Part shown: one piece after another, positions 32,722 through 44,078 of the stretch
How positions within the stretch are numbered: the stretch's first letter is position 1
How the letters are laid out: each line of letters begins with the position of its first letter
NCBI GenBank assembly: GCA_031761405.1
Contig: JASEVX010000170.1
Coordinates: 62,001-126,000, forward strand
From: Serripes groenlandicus
Lineage: Eukaryota; Mollusca; Bivalvia; Cardiida; Cardiidae
Length of the DNA: 64,000 bases
Direction of reading: 5' to 3'
Notes under the pieces: generated by a model
Databases searched by the model: none
Told to the model about the DNA's origin: nothing
The model's input: the letters and a program-made list of their open reading frames with translations, nothing else
Position numbers and translations under genes: made by a program

Positions 32722-33135
32722 TAATTAACCATTTCTCACGTACAACAAAACTGCATCAGACTTTTTTGAAAACCTCCAAGAATAAATATTGAAAACATCT
32801 GGAAATGAAGGTAAAATAATTGACTAGAATTGAAAACATTGTGGCAAAAGGTGAAATTTAATTGTTAACCCTTGCCCTCATACGACAATTCTGCAGCAGA
32901 CGACTTTGAACGTATTTTGTCAAAACATAGAAAATCTCCATAATTGTATGGATAACCTATGACGAAAAGTGGAAAACATCGTGGCAAACGGAGAAATTGC
33001 ACGTATTGTGCAATTTCTTCTTTTGTCACTATGTTTTCAAAAAGCCATCTGCTGCAGAGGCGTCCGAAAGCGTTTATATGAGGGAAAGGGTTAACTATGT
33101 TTTCAAAAGTCGTCTGCTGCAGAGGCAACAATTGA
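32722..33135 (-). mobile_element. older F1 MITE, host of a nested copy
   Basis: Left part 32722-32864 (TTAACCATTTCTCACGTAC to GGCAAAAGGTGAAATTTAATTG), right part 33095-33135 (CTATGTTTTCAAAAGTCGTC, TGCTGCAGAGGC). It is split in its centre by 32865-33094. Confidence 0.75.
32865..33094 (-). mobile_element. F1 MITE nested in an older F1 copy
   Basis: 230 bp, TTAA both sides, hairpin TTGCACGTATTGTGCAA. Confidence 0.9.
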
Positions 33136-33243
33136 AGTTTAAAAGAATAATAATTTAATTAACCTCTATAGAGGGACACCTGTCTGAAACAACAACATAT
33201 CTCTGTTGCTATTGAGAGGTAACAATGCACTGTATACAGATCG

Positions 33244-33322
33244 AAAATTCAAACAAAATGAGTAATTTCTCCTTGTGCCACAATGATTTCTAAAATCGTC
33301 TGCAAGTGGGAAAGGGTTACAT
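33244..33322 (-). mobile_element. F1 MITE, right-end fragment
   Basis: GAGTAATTTCTCCTTGTGCC to GTCTGCAAGTGGGAAAGGGTTA. Confidence 0.5.
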
Positions 33323-34723
33323 AAATAGCAGGGGACTGTTTCTAGGATTAAACCTAACACATTAATACAATATTGCTCAACCATATGCTAAGAACTGTCT
33401 AAACTCTTTATTTTATTGCCATTCTCGATTAAAGTATCCAATATGAACCATGTGTGTCCACTAATCATATCTCAGCAATTAATGAAAACTATTTTATTTC
33501 ATCAACTTCCGAACTCTCACACTTTATTCCCCCTCATTATCGGACTCGTCACATTCAATCAGAGCTTCAGACAAGGGGCCTATGTCATGTTCTTCACCCA
33601 TTCTCATGTGATGCATGTACAGAAGTTTGTTTGGTGTTCAATGCCATTTTCAACAAATTAAAAGTTATATTACTGCATAATAATAAGATGCAGAGGTATC
33701 AGAATGTGGGAAAGGGTTAAATTAGTTTGTAAGAGCAACATTGAGGAACAAAGACCTGTTTATTCCTCCCTTTCAAAGTCTCTGCCTTAATTACTTTACC
33801 CAATACAATATATTTTTGAGACCCTTGAATTTAACCACTTCAATGAAGACTTGTGATGCTTCTGCAGTAAGCATTAGGTCACACTTTGAAAACATGGTTG
33901 TTAAACTGATAAATTGAGAAAATTTTCCATTTGCCACCAATATGATGTTTCCAACACAATGGCAATAGTTATAAGAATCCTGTTTTCTAAAATATTAAAT
34001 TATCCATGACTTCATCTTTGATTTCCTTCAGAGGCATTCATCATGGAACAAAGGGTTTGTCTCTCTGACTCAAAGAGAGAACTCAATTAGAACAAAAAGA
34101 GGAAAAATACTTTAGGTGCTTTGATTTCAAGCTATAAAATGTTCCATTTCACTTTGCAATTCTAGGAGACCCTTCTCTTCAGAAAAATATGTTCGTTCAA
34201 TATCTAATAACTATGTAAAATCATCAATACTGTATTATCTCTGTTGTAATGCATGCTGATTTTGATCTGCAAATGTTTCTGCAATAAGAGAACCTATAAC
34301 ATAGGATGAGGCTGCATATTGTAAGATATTTTTGCGTGAAACAAATCATCCGAGACTTTCAATTCTAAATGTACGACTTCTGTCATGAAGTAAAGGGAAA
34401 ACATGTCTTCCAGATGTGGAAAAACGATTGTCAGGTCAAATCAAAGCCTGGAAGCCTGTGTGAAAAATATTGTTTTATTTTTTGTCTTTCCATGCAGTAA
34501 ACAGCTGTATGCAACTTCTTACAACACGTGTGTTTGTGTGTGTACATACTGATTTAGCATGATTGAGATTGATTGATTGATTTATTAACTGATTTGCTGA
34601 TCTGATTGAGTGATTTATTAGTTTAATCAATACTTTATCAATATTTGATACATTATGTAAACATAAAGGTAATTAAGTGACGTATCATACAAGTGGATCA
34701 ATTTTGGATTGGAAATCAAGTTT
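33323..34723. other. unassigned, 1.4 kb
   Basis: An F1 right end at 33690-33720 (GAGGTATCAGAATGTGGGAAAG) and a degraded F1 near 33850-33960. Frames at 33416-33720 show no domain. (GATT) runs begin at 34562. Confidence 0.45.
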
Positions 34724-34951
34724 TTAACCCTTTTCCTCATATAGACGCTTTCTGACGCCTCTGCAGCAGATGGCTTTTTGAAAACATAGTGACAAAAGAA
34801 GAAATTGCTCAAAACGACCAATTTCTCCTTTTGACACAATGTTTTCCACTTTTAGTCATGTTATCCATTCAATTATAGAGATTTTCTATTTTTTGACAAA
34901 ATATGTTCAAAGTCGTCTGCTGCAGAATTGTCGTATGAGGGAAAGGGTTAA
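34724..34951 (+). mobile_element. F1 MITE
   Basis: Full length, TTAA both sides; hairpin has one mismatch (GCTCAAAACGACC). Confidence 0.9.
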
Positions 34952-35059
34952 ATACTTTTGGTGTTCGTTTTTCCCCAGTTTTTTTCTGATTTGTTGATTG
35001 AATGATTCAGCTCATCAATTGATCAATAGATTGATATGATATGCTGATCAATTAATTAT

Positions 35060-35061
<2 letters not shown>

Positions 35062-35101
<40 letters not shown>

Positions 35102-35105
35102 ATGA
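35062..35105 (+). repeat. (GATT)n microsatellite
   Basis: About nine perfect tetranucleotides; an F1 copy starts at its end. A shorter, broken run lies at 34562-34620. Confidence 0.92.
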
Positions 35106-35306
35106 TTAACCCTTTCCCTCATACGACAATTCTGCAGCAGACGACTTTGAACGTATTTTGTCAAAACATAGAAAATCTCCATAATTGAATGGATAACCTA
35201 TGACTAAAAGTGGAAAACATTGTGGCAAAAGGAGAAATTGCACGTTTTGTGCAATTTCTTCTTTTGTCACTATGTTTTCGAAAAGCTGTCTGAGGGAAAG
35301 GGTTAA
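35106..35306 (-). mobile_element. F1 MITE with right-arm deletion
   Basis: TTAA both sides; CTGCAGAGGCGTCAGAAAGC is missing so GCTGTC joins TGAGGGAAAGG. It begins at the end of the (GATT)n run. Confidence 0.87.
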
Positions 35307-35897
35307 CAAACAATTTGATCAGTATACAATTGCAGAAGACTTGTAGATGAGTGGTCATTAACAAGACCACAAATCATTTGCAAATTTTGCTTATCAGCTC
35401 TTTAAGGGCAACAAACCCAACAACACAATCAATTTAAGATAAGAAGTTTAAGCTATTCTACCAAAACAACAAACTTCGATTTCAAACCCGCCTATGTTTA
35501 TCGTAGTAACAGACAAATTGCCCTTGCAAACTTTCGATGATCAAAACCCCAATATACTTGAGTCAAGGACCTAGTTTGTTACATCGAAAAACATTTCAGA
35601 TTTTACAAACAGCCTTGTAATCCTTAAACCAATTCTCAAAACACAAATTGACATGCAAAATTCTATTTCGAATTTCGAGTTTAAGACAGAAATATTTATC
35701 CTTAAATTCATATCCAGCAGAATTAAGGAATTCATAAAATAGAATTTAATCCATATGAATTTTTGTTTAATTTTCTTTCAAATGCCACTACTATTATTTC
35801 ATAAAATATATTACAGCTTATTAACTGCAAAATTAATTGATTCCTTGGAATTTAACGCCATTTTCAACGGTCTATCTGTTATATATCATCAGCAGTT
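35307..35897. other. unassigned
   Basis: No repeat or coding signal recognised. Confidence 0.5.
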
Positions 35898-36052
35898 TAA
35901 CTCTTACCCACATACAAAAAAATTCTGCAGCAAACAACTTTGAATACATTGGATACAACATGTTCATCAAGAGCCATTTCAACTTTTGCTATACTATGCT
36001 GCAGATACGTCAAAATGCATCTGTATGTGTGTAAGGGTTGAAATATTCCCTG
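35898..36052 (-). mobile_element. F1 MITE, centre deleted
   Basis: TTAACTCTTACCCACATAC, CTGCAGCAAACAAC then GCTGCAGATACGTC and GTGTAAGGGTTGAA. Confidence 0.5.
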
Positions 36053-36269
36053 ATTAATCCCTGATTTTTTCTTAAATTACTCAATAAACCGCTTGTTGTT
36101 GGCACTCATTGAGATCATTATTAATTATTATTTATTAATTATTAATTCTTTCAAACTTAAATAACATTAAATAACTCCAGCATATTTTATAAAATTGGTT
36201 TCAGATTGATACTACCAAGTTTCCAGCAGTCTGCATTGCATCATCATGGCTCACAAATAATGACCTCCA

Positions 36270-36438
36270 GTAAACAGTTAAGAACAAAACTGTAGCAGAT
36301 GAAAACAGAATTGAAAACAAGATGTGGCAAAAGGAGAATTAATTAATTATCAGCAATTTCTTCTTTTGCCACAATATTTTCCAAAAAAATGTCTGCTGCA
36401 GATGCATCAAAATGCGTCTGCAAGTTGGAAGAGGCTAA
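36270..36438 (-). mobile_element. F1 MITE, left end lost
   Basis: TGTAGCAGATGAAAAC, TGTGGCAAAAGGAGAA to CTGCAAGTTGGAAGAGGC. Confidence 0.5.
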
Positions 36439-36446
36439 ATCTTTAA

Positions 36447-36683
36447 TTAACCCTTTCCCACACACATGTACAGAACAAATCTGCAGCAGATAACTTTGAA
36501 AACATAGTGACAAAAACCTGAAAAATCTCCATAAAAGAGAGCTTAATTGTTAAATTAAGTTGAAATCATTGTGGCCAAAGAAGAAATTGCTCATCATGAG
36601 CAATTTCACCTTTGGCCACGATGTTTTCGAAAGTCACCAGCTGCTATTGCGTCGAAATGTGTCTGCAGGTGGGAAAGGGTTAA
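36447..36683 (-). mobile_element. F1 MITE, GGCCA subtype
   Basis: TTAA both sides; hairpin TGGCCAAAGAAGAAATTGCT/CATCATG/AGCAATTTCACC. Right end CTGCAGGTGGGAAAGGG. Confidence 0.85.
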
Positions 36684-37066
36684 ACAAGAGGTTACAAAGT
36701 AAAGGGCTGGATCACAATAGGAAACCGATTAATCTACGCCTTTATTAGTCTGGTCTTGACTTGAAAAAGATAACACGTTACCAACATGGACTACTGTATT
36801 GTTGTATGTGATGAGAAAATTGGCTCTATAAGGTATACAAAACCCCGTCGGGGATATGATCGCTCGACACAAAACAGTTGTAACCTCATCTTGTTACAAT
36901 GTTTAGTTGTAACAGTCTTACAATATGTTAAAAGATATCTACTAACAACTACAAAAGGTAAATTTTCCGAATGCCAGTCTGACCTGACGGTTGTTCAGGG
37001 AATGACAAGATTTTGTTGAAGGGAAAAACGGTGACAAATACAAAGATTTTTTTTTTCTTTTTAACC
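36684..37066. other. unassigned, with one 77-codon frame
   Basis: The plus frame at 36786-37019 starts with Met and has VVCDEKIGSIRY and QCLVVTVLQYVKRYLL. It is free of F1 sequence, but no family is recognised and no splice sites support it. Confidence 0.2.
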
Positions 37067-37297
37067 TTAACCCTTTCCCTCATACGACAAATCTGCAGCA
37101 GACGACTTTAAACATATTTTGTCAAAAAATGGAAATTCTCTATAATTGAATGGATCACCTATGACTAAAAGTGGAAAAATATTGTGGCAAATGGAGAAAT
37201 TGCTCGTTTTGAGCAATTTCTTCTTTTGTCACTATGTTTTCAAAAAGCTGTCTGCTGCAGAGGCGTCAAAAAGCGTCTATATGAGGGAAAGGGTTAA
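37067..37297 (-). mobile_element. F1 MITE
   Basis: Full length, TTAA both sides, hairpin TTGCTCGTTTTGAGCAA. Confidence 0.9.
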
Positions 37298-37582
37298 CCT
37301 TATGCCGTCTTTAATGGAGACATTGTGGATTTTTTCAAATTCAAACAAGTCACTCAAAGAATAATCCATGTTAAGCGCCCTAAACTAAATGCAGACAACT
37401 TTTGAAGCCTCTATAACAGATATGAGTATGAAAACATCATTGGAAAAGGATAAATTGATAAAAAAAATAAGCACTTTCACCAAAAGTCCTGAACCCTAAA
37501 AATTAAATAGTCATAGCCATCAAGATATAAGTTATATTCTATCTCTCACTGCTAAACAGTTGACCATATTTCCAACATTACT

Positions 37583-37786
37583 TTAACCCTTTCCCTCATA
37601 TAGACGCTTTCTGACGCCTCTGCAGCAGACAGCTTTTTGAAAACATAGTGACAAAAGAAAAAATTGCACAAAACGTGCAATTTCTCCTTTTGCCACAATG
37701 TTTTCCACTGAATGGATAACCTATGTTTTGACAAAATAAATTCAAAGTCGTCTGCTGCAGAATTGTCGTATTAGGGAAAGGGTTAA
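37583..37786 (+). mobile_element. F1 MITE with rearranged right half
   Basis: TTAA both sides; hairpin CAC/GTG. In the right half GAATGGATAACCTATG appears inverted relative to other copies. Confidence 0.85.
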
Positions 37787-37952
37787 CAGGCACATTTTGA
37801 TGCATTCTGCAGCGGAAATTTTTATGAACATTGTTGCAAAAAAGTAAATTGCTAAAAATGAGCAATTTCAGCGAGTTCCAAAATAGTTTGTCGAAATGTT
37901 TTCAAAGACGTCTGCTGCAGATTTGTTGGATTAATGTGGGAAAGTATTTATC
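37783..37952 (+). mobile_element. F1 MITE, degenerate, sharing a TTAA
   Basis: TTAACAGGCACATTTTGATGC, TCTGCAGCGG to GTCTGCTGCAGATTTGTTGG. Confidence 0.6.
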
Positions 37953-38020
37953 AATGGACAGATGCACTTCAGTTCTGTAGTGAAAGAACAAGAGAGAATT
38001 ATTCATTGATAAGATGTATG

Positions 38021-38256
38021 ATAACTCTTTCCCACATACATCAATTCTCAAGCAAACAACTTGGAAAATCATCTTGGCAAAAATATGAAAAATCTCTGCA
38101 AATGAAAGTTAAATCATTGAATAGTCGAAAACATTGTGATAAAAGAAGAAATTGCTCATTATGAGTAATTTCTCTCTTTGTCCCAATGTTTTCAAAAGTT
38201 GTCTGCTGTAGTACTCTCAGAGGCATCAAAAAGTGCCCGTATGGGGGAAGGGATAA
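38021..38256 (-). mobile_element. F1 MITE
   Basis: CTCTTTCCCACATACATC, hairpin GCTCATTATGAGT, right end GGGGGAAGGGATAA. Confidence 0.72.
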
Positions 38257-38379
38257 ACTGCATTGGTCCTTGGGTCCATGTGGTGCCGATTTGATTAGAA
38301 TGTTGGATTGTCTGCATTTCAGTTAAGATCAAAGTCGGAAACATTTCATATTTATTTGTCTACAGCTTAATACCTTCTT

Positions 38380-38613
38380 TTAACCCTTTTTCACATGCAC
38401 ACAATTAGTTTGATGTGTCTGTAGCAGACAAAGTTTGAAAACAAATTAATAATGTGGCAAAAGGAGCAAATTTGCTCACGATGAACAATTTTCAACAATG
38501 TTCTCACCATTTTAATAAACCAGTATACATGTAGGTTATATTTCTTTCATAGATTACCTATATATTTTCAAAGTTGTCCACATCAACTGTGTTGCATGAG
38601 GGAAAAGGTATAA
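38380..38613 (+). mobile_element. F1 MITE, degenerate
   Basis: TTAACCCTTTTTCACATGC, GTAGCAGACAAAGTTTG, GCATGAGGGAAAAGG. Confidence 0.68.
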
Positions 38614-38673
38614 GCTGATCTGATCAAAGTTACATAACAATAATTTGTCCAAGAAGCACTAAATCCAACAAAA

Positions 38674-38913
38674 TTAACCCTGTCCCAAATTGGACAATTC
38701 TGCAGCAGACGACTTTGAAAACATCTCGACATTAATGTGACAAAAACCTGAAAAATCTCCATAAAAGATAAGCTTCATTATTATTAATAAAGTTGAATAC
38801 ATTGTGGCCAAAGGAGAAATTGCTCATCATGAGCAATTTCACCTTTGGCCACAATGTTTTCAAAAGCCGTCTGCTGCTGTAACTCACAGTGTCTGAAAGC
38901 GGGAAAGGGTTAA
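38674..38913 (-). mobile_element. F1 MITE, GGCCA subtype
   Basis: TTAA both sides; hairpin GCTCATCATGAGC with TGGCCAAAG/CTTTGGCCA outer arms. Confidence 0.85.
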
Positions 38914-39332
38914 ATTATTGGCAAAAAAGTATATTCCACACCCTCCCAAATGAGCTACAAAATGGAATTCCTTACCCGAAATGAAATTGCCATGAACACT
39001 GGAGGGGGGGAAAAAAGACAAATATTAGTGTAGGGGTCAACTATTTCATATCAGTATTTTGTATGCAATATTATTGACAGGGCTTTACTAAATGTGTTTT
39101 AGATTAGGATATCAAGAATGTTCATTTTAGGGGGGCTATAAAAGAATTTCTGATAACATTGATCCGGACCTTTGCCATTAGATCTAAGTTGAAACATTTG
39201 GCGTGTTTATCTCAAAGGGGGGTTTTAACCTGATCTTGGGGTCATCTCAGGACAAGCATAATTCAGCATATCACATTTACAATTTGGAGAGTTCATTCTA
39301 GACAAATTCCAGCAGCTAGCTTTCAAATATTA
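38914..39332. other. unassigned
   Basis: Short G runs (GGAGGGGGGG near 39001) only. Confidence 0.5.
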
Positions 39333-39450
39333 TTAACCATTTCCTTTATACAGCAAATCTGCAGCAGACGACTTTTAATATACTTTGTATCTAGGCAAAA
39401 ATATGAAAATTCTATGTAATTGAAGTTTATTAATTGAGTGGAGTTGAAAA
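39333..39450 (-). mobile_element. F1 MITE, left half, running into a minisatellite
   Basis: TTAACCATTTCC, ATCTGCAGCAGACGACTT to TTGAAAACATTGTGGCAGAAG, where the 24-bp repeat begins. The right half is absent. Confidence 0.7.
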
Positions 39451-39672
39451 CATTGTGGCAGAAGTGAACAAATTCCATGTGGCAGAAGTAAAACAATTTC
39501 ATACGCCAGAAGTGCAAAAATTCAATATGGCATAAGTGAAGTAAAAAGTTTCAATATGGCAGAAGTGAATATATTTACATATGGCAAAAGTGAATATATT
39601 TCATATGGCAGAAGTGAATATATTCAATATGGCAGAAGTGAATATATTCAATATGGCAGAAGTGAATTTTCA
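39438..39672 (+). repeat. 24-bp minisatellite seeded from an F1 MITE
   Basis: Units of ATATGGCAGAAGTGAATATA plus TTCA, nine or so, the last three at exact 24-bp spacing. The motif GGCAGAAGTGAA is the F1 sequence at the junction. ORFs across it are a by-product of the period. Confidence 0.85.
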
Positions 39673-39734
39673 CCCATGTGATGATTCACCATTGTGTTAC
39701 AAAAATTGTGTCACATTTTTAACTCGCCCAATAA

Positions 39735-39761
39735 TAACCCTTACCCTGATACAGACAACGT
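39735..39761 (+). mobile_element. F1 MITE, left-end fragment hosting the next copy
   Basis: TAACCCTTACCCTGATACAG; its probable continuation is 39998-40080 (AGATATAACTC...GAGCAATTCTCC), so the next copy is nested. Confidence 0.55.
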
Positions 39762-39997
39762 TTAACCCTTTCCCTCATATAGACGCTTTCTTACGCCAGT
39801 CTGCAGCAGACTGCTTTTTAAAAACATTGTGACAAAAGAAGAAATTGCTCAAAACGAGCAATTTCTCCTTTTGACACAATGTTTTCCACTTTTAGTCATA
39901 GCTAGATTATCCATTCAAATATTGAGATTTTCCATTTTTTGACAAAATATGTTCAAAGTCGTCTGCTGCAGAATTGTCATATGTGGGAAAGGGTTAA
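39762..39997 (+). mobile_element. F1 MITE
   Basis: TTAA both sides; hairpin TTGCTCAAAACGAGCAA. Confidence 0.9.
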
Positions 39998-40166
39998 CAG
40001 CATTAATTGTCAGAAATGAAGATATAACTCAAATATGAGCAATTCTCCTTTTTCCAACAATGTTTTATTTTTTTTGAAAACAAATTCAAGATACAATACG
40101 CTTTTTTCCCCCTCTCATGTTTCCATTTAAGGAGGTCACTTAGAAATTATCACATCCGGTGAATAT

Positions 40167-40383
40167 CTAACCCAATCCCACATGCAAATATATTTTGAGG
40201 AATCGCAGCAGCAGACAAAAAGCATTGTGACATAAGCAGAAATTTTGTTCAAATTCTCCGTTCCCAAAATGTTTTCAACTATATTCAATTAATAGTTACA
40301 ATTTTATTAATAGAGGTTTTCCATGAACATTTATTGTTGAAAAAATGTCTTCTGCAGATTTGCTGTATGTTGGAAAGAGTTAA
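40167..40383 (+). mobile_element. F1 MITE, degenerate
   Basis: CTAACCCAATCCCACATGC to GTATGTTGGAAAGAGTTAA; hairpin arms eroded. Confidence 0.65.
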
Positions 40384-40716
40384 AGAAGACAAAAAAAAGT
40401 AATTAGGGAACATTGAATAGTAGTAAAAGTGTCAATTAACATTGCTTATTGCTATGACAAGACATTGCCGTAATTAACAGTCAAATTCTTGTGTAATTAG
40501 GACCATTTTGGGGGACTGTAATTAACAGTGCTTCGTCCTCGATACAATTTCAGGTAATTTGACTCTTAAAGGGCGATAGTTTTTCTTCTCCTGCCAATTT
40601 GAGTAATTCCGATTGTTCTCAATTGATCCTTTTTATTTTCATCCTTTTTTTTTAAAGATTGATAAAACAATAGTTTGTTATGTTCAATTTTGAGGTAATT
40701 CTTGTGTCAAATAATG
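40384..40716. other. unassigned
   Basis: AT-rich; nothing recognised. Confidence 0.5.
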
Positions 40717-40925
40717 TTAACCCCTTTACCACATACAGACTCTTTTTGACGCCAGTCTGCCGCAGAAAACCTTTTTAAAAACTGTATGGAATAAGGAGCA
40801 ATTTCTCCTTTTGCCACAATATTTTTTTGTTTTTTTCAATAATGGGTCTTACATTTATAGATTATTCCCATATTTTGGACATAATGTCTTCAAAGTCGAC
40901 TGCTGCGAATTTGTTGTATGTAAAT
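40717..40925 (+). mobile_element. F1 MITE, right end lost
   Basis: TTAACCCCTTTACCACATAC, GTCTGCCGCAG, CGACTGCTGCGAATTTG. Confidence 0.65.
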
Positions 40926-41062
40926 TATAATGTATAATAATACTGGGCCAGTGGCTAATTAATAGTAGTACTTCAATACAGAATTGAATCAGCCAACATT
41001 TTCAAATTTATTTCTGCATTTTAACTCACAATTTCTCTGTTTAATCTTAGACATCATTTCAG

Positions 41063-41945
41063 CAGATGTTTGATTCCCAAAAAATATGTTTGATTCTCAA
41101 AAATATGTTTGATTCAGGGAAAGATGTTTGATTATATGCTGGGAAAGATGTTTGATTACTTGAAAGATGTATGATTCCTGGAAAGATGTTAGATTCCTGA
41201 AAAGATGTTTGATTACTGGAAAGATGTTTGATTCCTGGAAAGATGTTTGATTCAGGGAAAGATGTTTGATTACAGGAAAGATGTTTGATTACCTGAAAAG
41301 ATGTTTGATTACTGGAAAGATGTTTGATTCCTGGAAAGATGTTTGATTACCGGAAAGAGATGTTTGATTCAGGAAAAGATGTTTGATTCCTGGAAAGATG
41401 TTTGATTACTGGAAAGATGTTTGATTCTGGGAAAGATGTTTGATTCTGGGAAAGATGTTTGATTCAGGGAAAGATGTTTGATTACCGGAAAGATGTTTGA
41501 TTCAGGGAAAGATGTTTGATTACCGGAAAGATGTTTGATTCAGGGAAAGATGTTTGATTACCGGAAAGATGTTTGATTCCTGGAAAGATGTTTGATTCAG
41601 GGAAAGATGTTTGATTACTGGAAAGATGTTTGATTCCTGGAAAGAAGTTTGATTCCTGGAAAGATGTTTGATTCAGGGAAAGATGTTTGATTACTGGAAA
41701 GATGTTTGATTCCTTGAAAGATGTTTGATTCCTGGAAAGATGTTTGATTACTGGAAAGATGTTTGATTACTGGAAAGATGTTCAATTCCTGGAAAGATGT
41801 TTGATTACCTGAAAAGATGTTTTATTCTTGGAAATATGTTTGATTCAGGGAAAGATGTTTGATTACCCGGAAAGATGTTTGATTACTGGAAAGATGTTTA
41901 AGTTAAAATAGAAAGATGTTTGATTCCTGGAAGGATATTTGGTTG
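41063..41945 (+). repeat. 19-bp minisatellite, about 45 units
   Basis: The unit is GATGTTTGATT + NNN + GGAAA-type linker. The variable linker reads mostly CCTGG, ACTGG, CAGGG or ACCGG. All frames are closed, so it is not coding. Confidence 0.95.
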
Positions 41946-42013
41946 CTCAGGAAAGTGAATGCCTTTGACTACAACACACATTATATCTTAGTTTTAAACA
42001 TCTAGAGCAACAA

Positions 42014-42242
42014 TTAACCCTTTCCAACATACAGCAAATCTGCAGCAGACGACTTTGAAAAATGTCTGCTAAAAAAATGGAAAATCTCTATAAAATTGTA
42101 GGTACAATTACTGAAAAAAAGTTGAAAACATTGTTTCAAATGGAGGTTGTTTTGAGCAATTTCTCCTTTTGCCACATGATGTTTTCAAAAGTTATCTGCT
42201 GCAGAATGCGTCAAAATGCGTCTATAGGTGGGAAACGGTTAA
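42014..42242 (-). mobile_element. F1 MITE
   Basis: TTAA both sides; left hairpin arm degraded (GAGGTTGTTTTGAGCAA). Confidence 0.8.
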
Positions 42243-42529
42243 TTAATGTGTTATTTAATAATTCTTGGTGGTTGCTAGTCTCAAAGTGCCGAAGGTGCTG
42301 TCTCCAGCCTCTAATTAACAAATATACAGCATTGAAGAGATTCCTAGGACACTATAACTAGACATTTTGTCTTGACAACTCCATTTGTCAGCTTGTCAAT
42401 TTGGAGTATTTTTTTGCCCCTTGAGCAATGCAAGTGCACCATGAGGGGGGCTGGGCTTGTTATAGAACGAAACTTTCCCATGATACCAATAATATGCCAG
42501 CGTGATTCATTAAGCATTTACTGATATTT

Positions 42530-42680
42530 TAAACTTTTCTCACAATAATAACAAATCTGCATCAGACAACTTTGAAATGTAGTAAATCTATATTAAAGAA
42601 AGCATAAATATGGACTAGTTTTAAAAACATTGTGGCAAAAGCCATCTGCTATAAATGCATCTGCAAGTAGGAGAGGGTCA
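42530..42680 (-). mobile_element. F1 MITE, degenerate
   Basis: TTTCTCACAATAATAACAAA, TCTGCATCAGACAAC, AACATTGTGGCAAAAGCC and CTGCAAGTAGGAGAGGG. Confidence 0.5.
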
Positions 42681-42944
42681 GTAAGAGTTATCTGCTTTGT
42701 AATAATCACAAAACTTAAACAGTTTGAAAATTGAAGTTAAGTTATATAGGTAACTATATTAAATTTAATTTATTCCCAGAGATAAAAACTTTCTCAAAAG
42801 GAGAACCCTTGCTTGCTTTTTCAGCAATTTCTCCAAAATCTAACATTCAAATGCATGCATGCTGCTTCACAGCACATTAATAAAGCACCAGAATGCGTCT
42901 GTGTTTCAAGGGAAAGAGGGTTGGTTGATTGCTCAAAATGTACA

Positions 42945-43139
42945 AACATCTTTTTCCTCAACTTTTTCTGATCAAAAAATAGAAAATCTCTATAATTGAA
43001 TGCATAACCTATGGCTAAAAGTGGAAAACATTGTGGCAAAAGGAGAAATTACTAGCAATTTCTTCTTTTGTCACTATGATTTCAAAAAGCTGTCTGCTGC
43101 AGAGGTGTCAGAAAGCATCTATATGAGGGAAAGGGTTAA
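42945..43139 (-). mobile_element. F1 MITE, left end lost
   Basis: TCAAAAAATAGAAAATCTC to GGGAAAGGGTTAA; the hairpin is reduced to GAAATTACTAGCAATTTC. Confidence 0.8.
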
Positions 43140-43566
43140 CTAATTGTCTCCTGCTGCTTAAAATTGGCTATTATATATGTTTATCAGGGAAAAGAATATG
43201 TTACCTTACTTTTCTTTTTAAAACAACAAATCCACTAATTGTATCATCACTTTATGGACTTCTTTCATTGCGATAACAAATCTTTAGTGACACTAAAAAA
43301 GGGACGTTGACAGGGCCTCGGGGTCCCTTTTTTAAGTCTGCAGGTCTCCGGCATCCGGCCCCAGTTTTTGGCACTAATTGTTCTGTTGCCAGAAGGGGCT
43401 GTCTACAAAAAGGGACCCACATGTATTGAGGCATTGTTCTCAGTGTTTGATAATTAATGTCCATTTAATTCTGTGTGTTTTTAAGTGACAAATCTGATCA
43501 AGAAATTGAAAAATTTCTTGACTGCTGGTTTTGCCTGTCATTTAATACATTACTATAGAACGCTTG
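43140..43566. other. unassigned, with a GC-richer hairpin
   Basis: At 43292-43332 an 11-bp stem AAAAAAGGGAC/GTCCCTTTTTT encloses GTTGACAGGGCCTCGG, and AAAAAGGGACCC follows at about 43418. Nature unknown. Confidence 0.4.
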
Positions 43567-43774
43567 CTTAAACCCTTTCCCTCATACAACAATTCTGCAG
43601 CAGACGCCTTTAAACATATTTTGTCAAAAAATAGAAAATCTCTATAATTGAATGAATCGATAACCTAATTGACTAAAAGTGGAAAACATTGTGGCAAAAG
43701 GAGAAATTGCTCGTTTTGAGCAATTTCTTCTTTTGTCACTATAATGTCTTCAAAAAGCCGTCTTCTGCAGGGGC
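43567..43774 (-). mobile_element. F1 MITE, right end replaced by the next copy
   Basis: TTAAACCCTTTCCCTCATAC to CGTCTTCTGCAGGGGC, then directly TTAACCC of the next copy. Hairpin TTGCTCGTTTTGAGCAA. Confidence 0.83.
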
Positions 43775-44004
43775 TTAACCCTTTCCTTTATATAAACGCT
43801 TTCGGACACCTCTGCAGCAGACGGCTTTTTGAAAACATAGTGACAAAAGAAGAAATTGCACAAAATGTGCAATTTCACCTTTTGCCACAATGTTTTCCAC
43901 TTTTTGTCATAGGTTATCCATTCACATATGGAGATTTTCTATGTTTTGACAAAATATGTTCAAAGTCGTCTGCTGCAGAATTGTCGTATGAGGGAAAGGG
44001 TTAA
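43775..44004 (+). mobile_element. F1 MITE
   Basis: TTAA both sides; hairpin TTGCACAAAATGTGCAA with outer GAAATT/AATTTCACC arms. Confidence 0.88.
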
Positions 44005-44078
44005 TGGGAAATGTAGAATCAGTTTGTTGTTATTTTTCTCAAACTTTAGGTGTCTCTCTTAATTTATCTTATTAAAAA

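Noticed and set aside
39581..39832. Plus ORF beginning MAKVNIFHMAEVNIF
   Set aside because: It is a translation of the 24-bp minisatellite running into an F1 copy.
41063..41945. CRISPR-like short repeats with variable linkers
   Set aside because: The period is 19 bp with only three-base variation; it is a minisatellite.
43252..43464. Minus ORF over the GC-richer hairpin near 43300
   Set aside because: The peptide has no recognisable domain; base composition alone explains the open frame.
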